Below, one piece after another: positions 6,828 to 15,669 of a stretch of DNA of 64,000 nucleotides (its first letter is position 1; every line of letters starts with the position of its first letter). Source of the stretch: Sphingomonas sp. NFR04 (GTDB lineage Bacteria; Pseudomonadota; Alphaproteobacteria; Sphingomonadales; Sphingomonadaceae); assembly GCF_900114095.1 (NCBI RefSeq), contig NZ_FORV01000005.1, positions 62,001 to 126,000 on the forward strand. Reading direction: 5' to 3'. Position numbers and translations under genes: made by a program. The notes beneath the pieces are model-generated. The model was not told the DNA's origin. It searched no databases and saw only the letters and a list, made by a program, of their open reading frames with translations.

Positions 6828-9503
6828 TCAGTTGCCGGCCTGGATGGCGGCCCAGCATTGGCGCACCTCCTGCCGCGTCGCGTCCAGCGTCGCAACCACC
6901 GCTTCCCAATCGGGCAGGCCGAGCGCACGGGCGATCAGCGCGCGGGTGCGCTCGCCCGGCGGCTGCGCGTCGGGGGCGACCAGCCGCAGCGTCACCAGCA
7001 GCCGGGTGAGGAAGTCGTGCGCCGGGCGCAGCGCCGCGGGGACGATCCCCTGCCCCACCAGCGCGGCGATCGCCTTGCCCAGCTGCGGGTCGAAGCCGGT
7101 GCGGTGGCAGAGCTGCTGGACGTGCACCGCGAATTCTAGGTCGACCAGCCCGCCATCGAGCAGCTTGGCGTCGAGCGGCCCCGCCGGCGGCTTGTGCGCC
7201 GCCATGTCGGCCCGCATCTTGGCGGCATCGGCGAGGATGTCGCGCTCGGGCCGGGCGCCGTGGAGCACGCGGGTGATGATCGCCTGCACCTGCTCGCGCG
7301 CTTGCGGAGAGCCGAACACCGGCCGGGCGCGGGTGAGCGCCATATGCTCCCAGGTCCAGGCGTCCTTTTCCTGGTAGTTCGCAAAGCCCTCCAGCGAGAC
7401 CGACAGCGGCCCCTGCGTGCCCGATGGACGGAGCCGGGTATCCACTTCGTACAGCGGGCCCGCGGCGGTGGGCACCGACAGCGCCGCGGTCACCCGCTGC
7501 GCCAGACGGTTGTAATAGGTGACCGCGCCAAGCGGCCGCCGCCCGTCCGATTCCGCGGCATAGTCGCCGGTGAACAGGTAGATCAGGTCGAGGTCCGAGG
7601 CGTGGGTGAGCGCGCCGCCGCCCATGCGACCGAGCGCCAGGATCACAAGCTCGCTGCCGGGCACCTGCCCGTGCTGGCTGGCGAACTCCTCGACCGTCGC
7701 GGCGGTGAGCACCTCGATTGCCGCCTCGGCCACCCGAGCGTATCCGGCGGAGACTTCGAGCGGATCGCTCGCGCCCGCGACGATCTGCGCGCCGAGCGCG
7801 AAGCGCTTCTCGTTTACGATGCGGCGGGCATGTTCGAGCAGCCACTGATAATCGGCCCCCCGCTCGGCCGCGGCCATGGTCGCCATCAGCTCGGGTACGG
7901 CGCCGACGGGCGCGAGGGCGCTGGCATCGATCAGCCCGTCGAGCAGCTCCGCGCGGCGGCCGAGCTGCTCCGCCAGCGTCGGCGCGTGGCTGAGGATCGC
8001 GCTGAGCAGCCGGGTGAGCGCCGGCTGCGCCTCGAGCAGGCGGAAGATGTTGACCGCGCTCGGCAGCCGCTTGAGCATCGCGTCGAAGCGGGTGATCGCA
8101 TGCTGCGGATCGGGCGCGCCGCCGAAGCCGGTCATCAAGGTCGGCAGCACTGCTTCGAGCGCGCTCTGCGCCGCCGGGCTGCGCAGCGCAGGATAGGTCG
8201 GCCCGCGCCAGCCTTCCACGATCCGGCGGGCGGTTGCAGGGTCGGGGAAGCCCGCCTCTCCCAGTCGATCGCCCAATGTGTCGGGATCGCTGGGCAGGCC
8301 GCTGCCGCCACCCTCTGCCAACGCGTCGTAGGTCCGGCCGACCCGCTCGACATGCGGCTGGAGCAGCGCGATCAGCGCCGCGCCGTCCTCCAGCCCGTGC
8401 AGCCGCGCGACATGGTCGAGCGCCGCCGGATCGCTTGGCAACGTATGCGTCTGGCGATCGTCGATCATCTGCAGCCGATGTTCGATGGTCCGCAGCAGGA
8501 CATAGGCCTCGTCGAGCGCCGCCGCCTCGCCCGCATCGATCCGCCCCGCCGCCGCCAGCGCGGCGAGCGCATCGCGGGTGGCGGGCACACGCAGCGCGGG
8601 GTCGCGGCCGCCATGGATCAGCTGGTGGATCTGCGCGAAGAACTCGACCTCGCGGATGCCGCCCCGGCCCCGCTTGAGATCATAGCCGGGGCCGAAGCGC
8701 TGGCCCTGCTGATAATGGTCTCGGATGCGGCGCGAAATCTCCTGGATCTCGCGGATCGTCCCATAGTCGAGCGCGCGCCGCCACACGAAGGGGCGGATCG
8801 CGTCCAGGAAGCTCTCGCCCAGCGTGCCATCGCCCCCGGCGACGCGGGCGCGGATGAAGGCGGCGCGCTCCCAGGGCAGCGCCTGGCTCTCATAATAGCT
8901 GATCGCCGCTTCCACCGGCAGCGCGATCGGCGTCACCTCGGGGGAGGGGCGTAGCCGCAAGTCGACGCGCAGCACATAGCCGTCGCCATCGCGCGCCTGG
9001 AGGATCTCCAGCACCCGCCGCGCGATCCGCACCGCCGCTTCCTCGGGCACTTCGCGCGGGCGGCAGGGCAGCGTCGCGGGATCGAAGATCAGGATGGGAT
9101 CGATGTCCGACGAGTAGTTGAGCTCGCGGCTACCCTGCTTGCCCAACGCGATGGCGGCGAAGCCCCGCGGTTCGGCATCGGGCGTGCGCTCGCGGATCGC
9201 GGCGCGGATCGCGCGATCGAGGGCGTCGTCGGCAAAGTCGCTGAGCAGCCGCGTCGTGCGGCCGAAATCATAGGCGCCGGACAGGTCGCCGATCGCCGCG
9301 ATCAGCGCCAGCCGCCGCCGCTGGATGCGCAGCGCCTGCGGCTCGCCCATGTCCCGGGTCAGGGCGGCCGAGACAGTAATCGGATCGGCAATCGCGGCGG
9401 CGGGTTCGGCCGCGATGTCCTCCTCGCGCCGCAAGACGAGGCCAAGAAACGGGGAATGTTCGGAAATCCGCGTCAGCGCGGTGGAAATGGCAGGTTCGCG
9501 CAC
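6828..9503 (-). CDS. glnE: Bifunctional glutamine synthetase adenylyltransferase/deadenylase
   Basis: Controls glutamine synthetase by adding and removing AMP in response to PII; 891 residues, slightly short for the family. Two nucleotidyltransferase domains are visible, each with the G-S-x-x-SD-D signature: 'SDIDPILIF' near residue 131 and 'ASDLDLIYLF' near residue 634. Each is followed by a helical GlnD-like domain (the first includes 'RGRGGIREVEFF'). The GTG start has no strong ribosome site. A small divergent gene begins about 40 nt away. First gene of the glnE-bcp-DUF455 group. Confidence 0.95.
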   Translation of the reverse strand: MREPAISTALTRISEHSPFLGLVLRREEDIAAEPAAAIADPITVSAALTRDMGEPQALRIQRRRLALIAAIGDLSGAYDFGRTTRLLSDFADDALDRAIRAAIRERTPDAEPRGFAAIALGKQGSRELNYSSDIDPILIFDPATLPCRPREVPEEAAVRIARRVLEILQARDGDGYVLRVDLRLRPSPEVTPIALPVEAAISYYESQALPWERAAFIRARVAGGDGTLGESFLDAIRPFVWRRALDYGTIREIQEISRRIRDHYQQGQRFGPGYDLKRGRGGIREVEFFAQIHQLIHGGRDPALRVPATRDALAALAAAGRIDAGEAAALDEAYVLLRTIEHRLQMIDDRQTHTLPSDPAALDHVARLHGLEDGAALIALLQPHVERVGRTYDALAEGGGSGLPSDPDTLGDRLGEAGFPDPATARRIVEGWRGPTYPALRSPAAQSALEAVLPTLMTGFGGAPDPQHAITRFDAMLKRLPSAVNIFRLLEAQPALTRLLSAILSHAPTLAEQLGRRAELLDGLIDASALAPVGAVPELMATMAAAERGADYQWLLEHARRIVNEKRFALGAQIVAGASDPLEVSAGYARVAEAAIEVLTAATVEEFASQHGQVPGSELVILALGRMGGGALTHASDLDLIYLFTGDYAAESDGRRPLGAVTYYNRLAQRVTAALSVPTAAGPLYEVDTRLRPSGTQGPLSVSLEGFANYQEKDAWTWEHMALTRARPVFGSPQAREQVQAIITRVLHGARPERDILADAAKMRADMAAHKPPAGPLDAKLLDGGLVDLEFAVHVQQLCHRTGFDPQLGKAIAALVGQGIVPAALRPAHDFLTRLLVTLRLVAPDAQPPGERTRALIARALGLPDWEAVVATLDATRQEVRQCWAAIQAGN

Positions 9504-9544
9504 TGGAAGACCCTATCGTCCAAAAACCGTAAATCTGCGATGAA

Positions 9545-9784
9545 TTGCAACTATCACAGGCAACGAATGCATCGGATGGCCGTTTGGACACCGTGGTTCA
9601 GACAATTCCCTCCCAGGCCCAGGCGGCAGACACGGCGACTCCCTGTCGCATCGAGCCGCCGCGCGCATGCGACGGGATCGGTCGAGCGATCGCCAACGCC
9701 TATGCGCGCGACCTTGGCCTGCCGCAGGACATGGCGGTGCTGCTCGCCAAGCTGAACGATCGCGATCCCCGCTGCCACTGGTAG
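9545..9784 (+). CDS. Small protein with NepR-like C-terminal half (tentative)
   Basis: A 79-residue frame with a TTG start (a later in-frame GTG is possible). The first half is low-complexity; the C-terminal half reads 'IGRAIANAYARDLG-LPQDMAVLLAKLND'. This lines up with the core of the true NepR encoded at 49157-49327 ('VGDVLRRTYDETLN...VPDDLLDLLKKLD') through a G, the Tyr, the Pro-x-Asp and the LLxKL run, with a one-residue gap. NepR proteins are anti-sigma factors of EcfG. The match is short and read by eye. The gene is divergent from glnE and convergent with the ferredoxin gene. Confidence 0.45.
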   Translation: MQLSQATNASDGRLDTVVQTIPSQAQAADTATPCRIEPPRACDGIGRAIANAYARDLGLPQDMAVLLAKLNDRDPRCHW

Positions 9785-9787
9785 GCG

Positions 9788-10120
9788 TCACCGGCCCTGC
9801 ATGTCCCGGTGCGCGCTCGGCATGCGCACGGTCAGCCCGTCCAGCGCCTCGGTAAGCAGGATCTGGCAGGCGAGCCGGCTGGTCCGCACCGCGCCCATCG
9901 CCAAGTCGAGCATGTCCTCTTCCGCCTCGCTCGCGGGAGGCAGCCGCTCGAAATCGGCGGGGGCGACGATCACATGGCAGGTCGAGCACGCCATCTGCCC
10001 CTCGCACGTCCCCTCCAGCGGCTGACCGGCATTCTGCGCCACTTCGAGCAGCCGCGCGCCGGGCGGCGCCTGCACTTCCTGCACCGCCCCGCCAACGCCC
10101 TCGAACCGCACCCGGATCAT
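9788..10120 (-). CDS. 2Fe-2S ferredoxin (Isc/adrenodoxin type)
   Basis: Electron carrier of 110 residues. The 2Fe-2S ligands are C39, C45 and C48 (C-x5-C-x2-C in 'TCEGQMACSTC') and C85, the vertebrate/Isc-type spacing. The ATG overlaps the stop of the upstream cysteine desulfurase (ATGA), so it is part of that operon and probably supplies electrons for Fe-S cluster assembly or a related sulfur-transfer step. Confidence 0.9.
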   Translation of the reverse strand: MIRVRFEGVGGAVQEVQAPPGARLLEVAQNAGQPLEGTCEGQMACSTCHVIVAPADFERLPPASEAEEDMLDLAMGAVRTSRLACQILLTEALDGLTVRMPSAHRDMQGR

Positions 10121-11235
10121 GCGGCCACCCGCTGGGCGTCGGCGGCGGCGCAAATGCGGTCGAGTGCGGTCATCAGTTCTTCCTCGGTGGTCATCCGGCC
10201 GAAGCCGATACGGATACTGGAACGTGCCTGCGCGTCCGAAAGTCCCAGCGCGCGGAGCACATGGCTCGGCCGCCCCGAGCCGCTGGCGCAGGCCGAGCCG
10301 GCGGAAAAGGCGATGTCGCGCAGATCCGACATCAACCGGGCGACATCGAGGCCCTCGCGGCGGAGGTTGAGGTTGCCGTGGTAGCGGTGGATGGCGGAGC
10401 CGTTGAGGGTCCAGCCTCCAGTCCCCCTCCCGCTTGCGGGAGGAAGGGAGGCTAGTTGGAGGCGCTCGGCGGCCAGTGCGAACAGGCGAGCGACATGGCC
10501 TGCGTCGGCGTCGACCCGGATCGCAGCCACCTTCGCCGCAGCCCCGAATCCCGCGCACAGCGCCGGCGACAGCGTCCCCGATCGCCCGAGCGCTTCCTGC
10601 CCGCCGCCATGGAGTAGCGGCGCCAGCGTCACCCCGTCGCGCACCCATAGCGCGCCGATGCCCTTCGGCCCGTGGATCTTGTGCCCGGAGATCGCCACCA
10701 GGTCGCACGTCGGCGGGATCGGCACCCGGCCATAGCCCTGCACCGCATCGCACAGGAACAATGCGCCCGCTTCATGCGCGATCTCCGCCAGCGCTGCGAT
10801 CGGCTGGACCACGCCGATCTCGTTGTTGACCAGCATCGCCGCGACCAGCCCCGTGCCCGGCACGATCGCCGCCCGGGCCGCCGCCAGATCCAGCAGCCCG
10901 TCAGGGCCAACCGGCAGTACCGTCACCTGCCGCCCGGTCGCCGCCACGGTATCCAGTACCGCAGCATGTTCGGTGGCGAGCGTCACGATCGGCCCGGTCG
11001 TGCCTTTGATCGCCCAGTTCAGCGCCTCGGTCGCCCCGCTGGTAAAGGCGAGGCTGCCCCCCGGCGGCAATAGCGCGCCGACCTGCGCCCGCGCGACCTC
11101 CACCGCCGCCCGCGCCGCGCGGCCCGGCGCGTGGGGCGAATGCGGGTTGGCGTGCTGCAATTCCAGCCAGGGCAGCATCGCCGCGAGCGCTTCCGGCGCG
11201 AGCGGCGTGGTCGCCTGATAATCGAGATAGATCAT
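10117..11235 (-). CDS. Cysteine desulfurase, second of a tandem pair
   Basis: PLP enzyme (class V aminotransferase fold) that takes sulfur from cysteine for Fe-S clusters or thio-modification; 372 residues. Visible are 'YLDYQATTPL' at the N-terminus, 'SGATEALN', 'TEHAAVL', the PLP lysine in 'SGHKIHGPKG' (about residue 182) and the catalytic loop 'SACASGSGRPSH' (Cys about residue 315). The ATG at 11235 overlaps the stop of the paralogous gene upstream, and its own stop overlaps the ferredoxin start. NifS/IscS-like; which partner it serves is not clear. Confidence 0.9.
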   Translation of the reverse strand: MIYLDYQATTPLAPEALAAMLPWLELQHANPHSPHAPGRAARAAVEVARAQVGALLPPGGSLAFTSGATEALNWAIKGTTGPIVTLATEHAAVLDTVAATGRQVTVLPVGPDGLLDLAAARAAIVPGTGLVAAMLVNNEIGVVQPIAALAEIAHEAGALFLCDAVQGYGRVPIPPTCDLVAISGHKIHGPKGIGALWVRDGVTLAPLLHGGGQEALGRSGTLSPALCAGFGAAAKVAAIRVDADAGHVARLFALAAERLQLASLPPASGRGTGGWTLNGSAIHRYHGNLNLRREGLDVARLMSDLRDIAFSAGSACASGSGRPSHVLRALGLSDAQARSSIRIGFGRMTTEEELMTALDRICAAADAQRVAA

Positions 11236-12308
11236 GCCGCTCGCGCCCGCGCCTCGGCGAAAGTCGCGCGCCACAACTCGGCGAAGCGATCGACGTCCGC
11301 CTCGGTGGTGCTGCGCCCGAAGCTCACCCGCACCACTTCGCGCAAGGCGGGCTCGGCCCAGCCCATCGCGGTCAGCACATGGCTGGGCCGCATGCTCCCC
11401 GACGAGCAGGCGCTGCCCGCCGAAACCGCCACCCCGGCAAGGTCGAACCGGATCAGTTGCGCCGCCGAGGAGACGCCGGGCATCCGATAGGCGCCGATCA
11501 GCGGGCTACGCGGACTCTCCGCCCCCACCACGTCGCCGCCTTCCGCGAGGATCGTCGCCTCGAGCCGGGCGCGAAGCCGGGCCATCGCCGTGATATCCTC
11601 GGACACCTCCACCGCGGCGGCATAGCCAAGCGCGCCCGGCAGGTTCTCGGTGCCGGCGCGATAGCCCTTTTCCTGCCCCCCGGTCGGCAGCAGCACGCCC
11701 AGGTCGCGCACCAGCAGCGCGCCGATCCCCGGCGGCCCGCCGCGCTTGTGCGCGGAGACCGCGACCAGATCGGCATGCCGCAGCACCTCGGCATCGGCAT
11801 GCGCGGGCATCTGCGCGGCATCGACCAGCAGCAGCCCGCCTGCGCCGTGAACAATGTCGGCAATCGCTGCGATCGGCTGGCGCACCCCGGTTTCGCTGTT
11901 CGCCCATTGCACGCAGACCAGCGTCCGCTCTGCGCGGTCGAGCGCAGCCTCGAGGGCCTCCCGATCGACGATGCCGCCGGCGGTCACCGGCAGCACCGCC
12001 GCGCCCTCACCGAGCCGCAGCACCGCATCATGCTCCACCGCCGTGATCAGCCGCCGCGCCGCGACACTGCGCCCCACCGCGATCGCCAGCGATTCGCTTG
12101 CCCCGCTGGTCAGCAGCAGCTCGTGCGCCCAGCCATAGGCCGCCGCGATCCGCCGCCGTGCATGCTCCAGCGCCGCCCGCGCCGCGCGCCCGTCGGCGTG
12201 CGGGGACGAAGGGTTCGCCCAGCGCGTCATGCCCTCCGTCACCGCGGCCACCGCTTCCGGCAGCATCGGGGTCGTCGCGGCGTGATCCAGATAGAGTCGA
12301 GCGGGCAA
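11232..12308 (-). CDS. Cysteine desulfurase, first of a tandem pair
   Basis: A 358-residue class V PLP enzyme, paralogous to the next gene. Motifs: 'YLDHAATTP', 'SGASESLA', 'VEHDAVL', PLP lysine in 'SAHKRGGPPG' (about residue 184) and catalytic Cys in 'SACSSGSMRPSH' (about residue 299). All catalytic residues are kept in both copies, so neither looks inactive. The start is a TTG just before 'PARLYLDHAA'; no in-frame ATG or GTG fits. A divergent alpha/beta hydrolase gene starts 93 nt upstream. Confidence 0.9.
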   Translation of the reverse strand: MPARLYLDHAATTPMLPEAVAAVTEGMTRWANPSSPHADGRAARAALEHARRRIAAAYGWAHELLLTSGASESLAIAVGRSVAARRLITAVEHDAVLRLGEGAAVLPVTAGGIVDREALEAALDRAERTLVCVQWANSETGVRQPIAAIADIVHGAGGLLLVDAAQMPAHADAEVLRHADLVAVSAHKRGGPPGIGALLVRDLGVLLPTGGQEKGYRAGTENLPGALGYAAAVEVSEDITAMARLRARLEATILAEGGDVVGAESPRSPLIGAYRMPGVSSAAQLIRFDLAGVAVSAGSACSSGSMRPSHVLTAMGWAEPALREVVRVSFGRSTTEADVDRFAELWRATFAEARARAA

Positions 12309-12401
12309 TGGCGTTCCAATTTGCGTGACGGGACCGGCTGCTTATATAGCGGCCATGTTCCTGCGCTCCACAGCGCATCTCCCTATTCGACAGGATCTGC
12401 C

Positions 12402-13058
12402 TTGCCCGAAGTCATTTTCCCCGGACCCGAAGGCCGCCTCGAGGGCCGCTTCGCCCCCGCTCCGCGCCCGCGCGCACCGGTTGCGATGATCCTCCACCCG
12501 CATCCCAATGCGGGCGGCACGATGAACAACCGCATCGTCCAGGATCTCTACAAGACCTTCCAACGCCGGGGCTTCGCCACGCTGCGCTTCAACTTCCGCG
12601 GCGTCGGCAAGAGCCAGGGCGTGTTCGACAACGGTATCGGCGAGCTTTCGGACGCCGCCAGCGCGCTTGACTGGGTGCAGAGCTTCCACCCCGAAGCGTC
12701 GTCCACCTGGGTCGCCGGCTTCGGCTTCGGCGCCTGGATCGGCATGCAGCTGCTGATGCGCCGTCCGGAAATCCGCGGCTTCATCTCGGTCGCGCCGCCG
12801 GCGAACATGTTCGACTTCACCTTCCTCGCGCCCTGCCCCAGCTCGGGCATCATCATCCAGGGCGAGCAGGACGAGGTCGTGACCCCCGGTGCGGTGCAGA
12901 AGCTGGTCGACAAGCTGCGCACCCAGAAGCACATCACCATCCACCACGATACCATCCCGGGCGCGAACCACTTCTTCGAGCACGAGATGGAGCAGTTGAT
13001 GGGCTCGGTCGACCGCTATCTCGACATGCGGCTCGATCCCAACTGCCCGATCCGCTGA
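12402..13058 (+). CDS. Alpha/beta hydrolase, COG2945-like, lacking the usual nucleophile serine
   Basis: A 218-residue alpha/beta-hydrolase-fold protein of the short COG2945 type. 'HPHPNAGGTMNN' (residues 32-43) and 'RFNFRGVGKSQG' are typical of the family. At the nucleophile elbow, where relatives read GYSFGA, this protein reads 'GFGFGAW', so the catalytic Ser is Gly. The C-terminal 'GANHFFEHE' keeps the His. TTG start at 12402 behind AGGA. Either the enzyme is non-hydrolytic or the family works differently. It is divergent from the cysteine desulfurase operon. Confidence 0.8.
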   Translation: MPEVIFPGPEGRLEGRFAPAPRPRAPVAMILHPHPNAGGTMNNRIVQDLYKTFQRRGFATLRFNFRGVGKSQGVFDNGIGELSDAASALDWVQSFHPEASSTWVAGFGFGAWIGMQLLMRRPEIRGFISVAPPANMFDFTFLAPCPSSGIIIQGEQDEVVTPGAVQKLVDKLRTQKHITIHHDTIPGANHFFEHEMEQLMGSVDRYLDMRLDPNCPIR

Positions 13059-13071
13059 GATCGACGCTGGC

Positions 13072-13959
13072 TCAGCGGCGCGTGAACGTGTCGCCGAGCC
13101 AGCGGTCCACGATGGCGGTGGCGGGATAGTCCGCCTCGCCCAGCCGGCGGTTGAGCGCGACATGTCCGCGCAGTCCCTGCCCTTCGACGCTCTCCACCCG
13201 CACCTTCGATCCTTCCGCACGCAGCGCCTTGGCGAGGGCTTCGGACTGCCGCGTGCCGTCCTCGCGCTGGACATGCAGGACCAGGAACGACAGCACGTTC
13301 GGCCCCTTGGTATGCGCGATCGGCGACAGTGCGCGCTGCCGCGCCGGATCGGTGCCGAACGCCTCGGTGTAGATCGGCCGCATGAAGCGCCCGGCCTCGG
13401 CCATCTGCGCGGGCACGTCATAGGCCGCGCCATCGAGCAGCACCACGCCGCGCAGCTGGTCGAGCATCAGGTCCTGGCCATGCATGTAACGCGGATCGGT
13501 GGCGACCAGCGCGGCGAGATGCGCGCCGGCGCTATGCCCCATCAGCACCATGCGGCTCGGATCGAAGTGCAACTCGCGGGCATGCGCCACCAGCCAAGCC
13601 AGTGCGGTCGCCACGTCCTGTGCCTGCTGCTCCACCGTGGCGCCGGGCACCAGCCGATAGTCGATCGTGGCAAAGGCATAGCCCTCGCTTGTGAAGTGCC
13701 GGATCTTGGCCGCCCCGGTCGCATTGTCCTTGGAGCCATGCTCCCAGCCGCCGCCATGGACGAACACGATCAGCGGCGGCGCGGTGCGCGTGGCGGCGGT
13801 CGGCGGATAGTAGTCCAGCTTCTGCTCGGGCAGCGCGCCATAAGCGAGGTTGCGCCTGGGCGCGAAGGCGGAGGGCGCCGCCGGCTCTATCTGCTGCTGG
13901 GCGAGCACGGGCGGGCCCGCGAGGAACAGTCCGGCTACCACCCACCCGATCGCGCGCAT
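13072..13959 (-). CDS. Exported alpha/beta hydrolase (BD-FAE/esterase type)
   Basis: A 295-residue carboxylester hydrolase with a signal peptide (residues 1-20, ending VLA|QQ). The oxyanion motif HGGGW is at 68-72, followed by 'DYRLVPGAT' and the nucleophile elbow 'GHSAGAH' with Ser143; the likely His is in 'GLRGHVALN'. It resembles hormone-sensitive-lipase-like and kynurenine-formamidase-like esterases. The ATG at 13959 follows an AGGAGA site. It is convergent with the preceding hydrolase (13-nt gap). Confidence 0.85.
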   Translation of the reverse strand: MRAIGWVVAGLFLAGPPVLAQQQIEPAAPSAFAPRRNLAYGALPEQKLDYYPPTAATRTAPPLIVFVHGGGWEHGSKDNATGAAKIRHFTSEGYAFATIDYRLVPGATVEQQAQDVATALAWLVAHARELHFDPSRMVLMGHSAGAHLAALVATDPRYMHGQDLMLDQLRGVVLLDGAAYDVPAQMAEAGRFMRPIYTEAFGTDPARQRALSPIAHTKGPNVLSFLVLHVQREDGTRQSEALAKALRAEGSKVRVESVEGQGLRGHVALNRRLGEADYPATAIVDRWLGDTFTRR

Positions 13960-14046
13960 CCCGGTTCTCCTGCTGCGGGCGGAAGGTATCGCGAATGGGC
14001 AAGCGGGGGCGACTGGAAATAGGTCGCAAGATGTAACGGGCTTCAG

Positions 14047-14186
14047 ATCCTCCCCTGCAAGGGGAGGGGGACCGCGCCGAAGGCGTGGTGGAGGGGTGTC
14101 CCGGCGCAAGGTGTGGCCGCCGCCACCAGCGCGGACACCCCTCCGTCATGCCTTCGGCATGCCACCTCCCCTTCCAGGGGAGGATT
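14047..14186. repeat. GC-rich inverted repeat, family B copy 1
   Basis: Nested palindromes of the type CTCCCCTGCAAGGGGAG at the left, and the complementary arm CCTCCCCTTCCAGGGGAGG at the right. The inner arms carry GGAGGGGTGTCC and GGACACCCCTCC. It fills the space between two same-strand genes. Five similar elements occur elsewhere in the window. Confidence 0.75.
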
Positions 14187-14192
14187 GGAGGG

Positions 14193-14381
14193 TCAGACCG
14201 TCCAGATCAGCACATTGCCCAGGATCACCAGCGCGCAGACCAGCATCAGCACCCCGCGCTGCCGGTCGCCGCGGCGGAGTACCGTCACGCCACCCCAGGC
14301 GAGCGCGAGCACCGCCAGCATGGCGATGCCCATCGTCAGCGGATAGAGGCTCGAAAGGCCGCTCAGGTCACTACCACCCAC
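14193..14381 (-). CDS. Small two-helix membrane protein
   Basis: A 62-residue protein with two predicted transmembrane helices (about residues 12-34 and 42-60) joined by a short basic loop 'RRGDRQRG'. It overlaps the gene upstream by 19 nt, which suggests translational coupling in the dehydratase operon. No recognised family. Confidence 0.6.
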   Translation of the reverse strand: MGGSDLSGLSSLYPLTMGIAMLAVLALAWGGVTVLRRGDRQRGVLMLVCALVILGNVLIWTV

Positions 14382-14575
14382 ACCGTCACGCCGGTGACGA
14401 CGCAGACGCAGCAGCAGGCCGCGGCCGCCGCCAGCTTGGGATCGCTGCGATAGGCGATGCGCAGCGTGAACCAGAGGAAATGGCCGAGCGCGAGCGTGCC
14501 GATGCTGGCGACGCGGGCGATCGCCCCGCCCAGCGGCTTCCCGCGATCATTCCGTGCCCCCGAGCGCGCGCGCAT
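14363..14575 (-). CDS. Small membrane protein with a cysteine cluster
   Basis: A 70-residue protein with a basic N-terminus, a hydrophobic helix around residues 20-38 and a second around 47-69 that contains four closely spaced cysteines ('ACCCVC'). It overlaps the end of the upstream dehydratase gene by about 29 nt and the start of the next small gene. Function unknown. The overlaps on both sides support a real coupled gene, but the first residues are uncertain. Confidence 0.5.
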   Translation of the reverse strand: MRARSGARNDRGKPLGGAIARVASIGTLALGHFLWFTLRIAYRSDPKLAAAAACCCVCVVTGVTVWVVVT

Positions 14576-15515
14576 AGTCCTCCTGGTCGACGTTGCCGCC
14601 CGAAACGATCACCAGCGTTCCGGGTTCCGCCGGTATCTTGCCGGCGAGCAATGCGGCGATTCCCGCCGCCCCGCCCGGCTCCACCACCAGGCGCAGCTTT
14701 GCCGCTGCCCAACGCTGTGCCGTTCTGATCTCCCGCTCACTGACCGCGATGCCGGTGGCGCCGCGCCGCGCAAGCACCTCGAAGGTAAGCGCGGAAACCC
14801 GCAGCGTCTGTAGCGAATCGCAGGCCGTCGGCGGCGGATTGTCCCCCACCGGTTCGATCCAGCCCGCTTCGAGACTCCGCCGCATGTCGTCCCAGCCTTC
14901 AGGCTCTACCGGGAATATTTCCGCGTCGGGCAGCGCGAGCGCGAGTCCGGCGGAGAGCCCGCCACCGCCGCACGGCACCAGCACCCGCGCCGGGCCGTCC
15001 AGCCCAGCCTCGGCCATCTGCTTTGCAGCTTCGATCCCGGCGCTCCCCTGCCCCTCGATGATCCAGGGATCGTCAAAGCTCGGTACCAGCGCGGCGCCGC
15101 GGGCATGGGCCAGCTGCGCGGCGATCTTCTCGCGGCTCTCGGACCTGCGGTCATAGCGCACCACCTCCGCGCCCAGCGCCAGCGTCGCCTCCAGCTTCAC
15201 CTTGGGGGAGTCCGCCGGCATCACGATCACTGCCGGGATGCCCAGCCGCTTGGCGGCCCAGGCGACGCCCTGCGCGTGGTTGCCGGAAGAGAAGGCGACC
15301 ACGCCCTTGTCGCGGACCCGCGCGTCCAGCGCCGTGAGCCGGTGCCATGCACCGCGGATCTTGAACGCCCCGACCGGTTGCAGGCTTTCGGCCTTGAATG
15401 CGACCGGCACGCCCCGCACCTCGTGCACCAACAACGGGGTCGGCGGGAGGATCGCCGCCACCTTCGCCGCCGCGTCGCGGACCCCGGCCCGGGTCGGCTG
15501 TCGCAAAATCGTCAC
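14547..15515 (-). CDS. Threonine/serine dehydratase-like PLP enzyme
   Basis: Fold-type II PLP enzyme of 322 residues, related to catabolic threonine dehydratase and serine racemase. The PLP lysine is in 'FKIRGA', followed by 'SSGNHAQG', the phosphate-binding loop 'PCGGGGLSAG' and a C-terminal 'VVSGGNVD'. There is no ACT regulatory domain, so it is not the biosynthetic IlvA type. The start is GTG at 15515. It leads a small group with two overlapping membrane-peptide genes and is divergent from the decarboxylase gene. Confidence 0.85.
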   Translation of the reverse strand: MTILRQPTRAGVRDAAAKVAAILPPTPLLVHEVRGVPVAFKAESLQPVGAFKIRGAWHRLTALDARVRDKGVVAFSSGNHAQGVAWAAKRLGIPAVIVMPADSPKVKLEATLALGAEVVRYDRRSESREKIAAQLAHARGAALVPSFDDPWIIEGQGSAGIEAAKQMAEAGLDGPARVLVPCGGGGLSAGLALALPDAEIFPVEPEGWDDMRRSLEAGWIEPVGDNPPPTACDSLQTLRVSALTFEVLARRGATGIAVSEREIRTAQRWAAAKLRLVVEPGGAAGIAALLAGKIPAEPGTLVIVSGGNVDQEDYARALGGTE

Positions 15516-15669
15516 AGAACATCCCCCGCCGTAGAAAAACGTACCCCAGAATCACTTTACACGGGGGTCCGACGCGCATATGTGCGCTCCTCCGCTGCCC
15601 CATGGGACTTCCAACCGCAAGGCAGCTTTTCGTCAATGTTTGCCTCGCGGCATTTGGAGGTCCCTTGAG

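Noticed and set aside
7194..8954. 586-codon frame opposite glnE
   Set aside because: Shadow of the GlnE coding sequence with biased Arg/His content.
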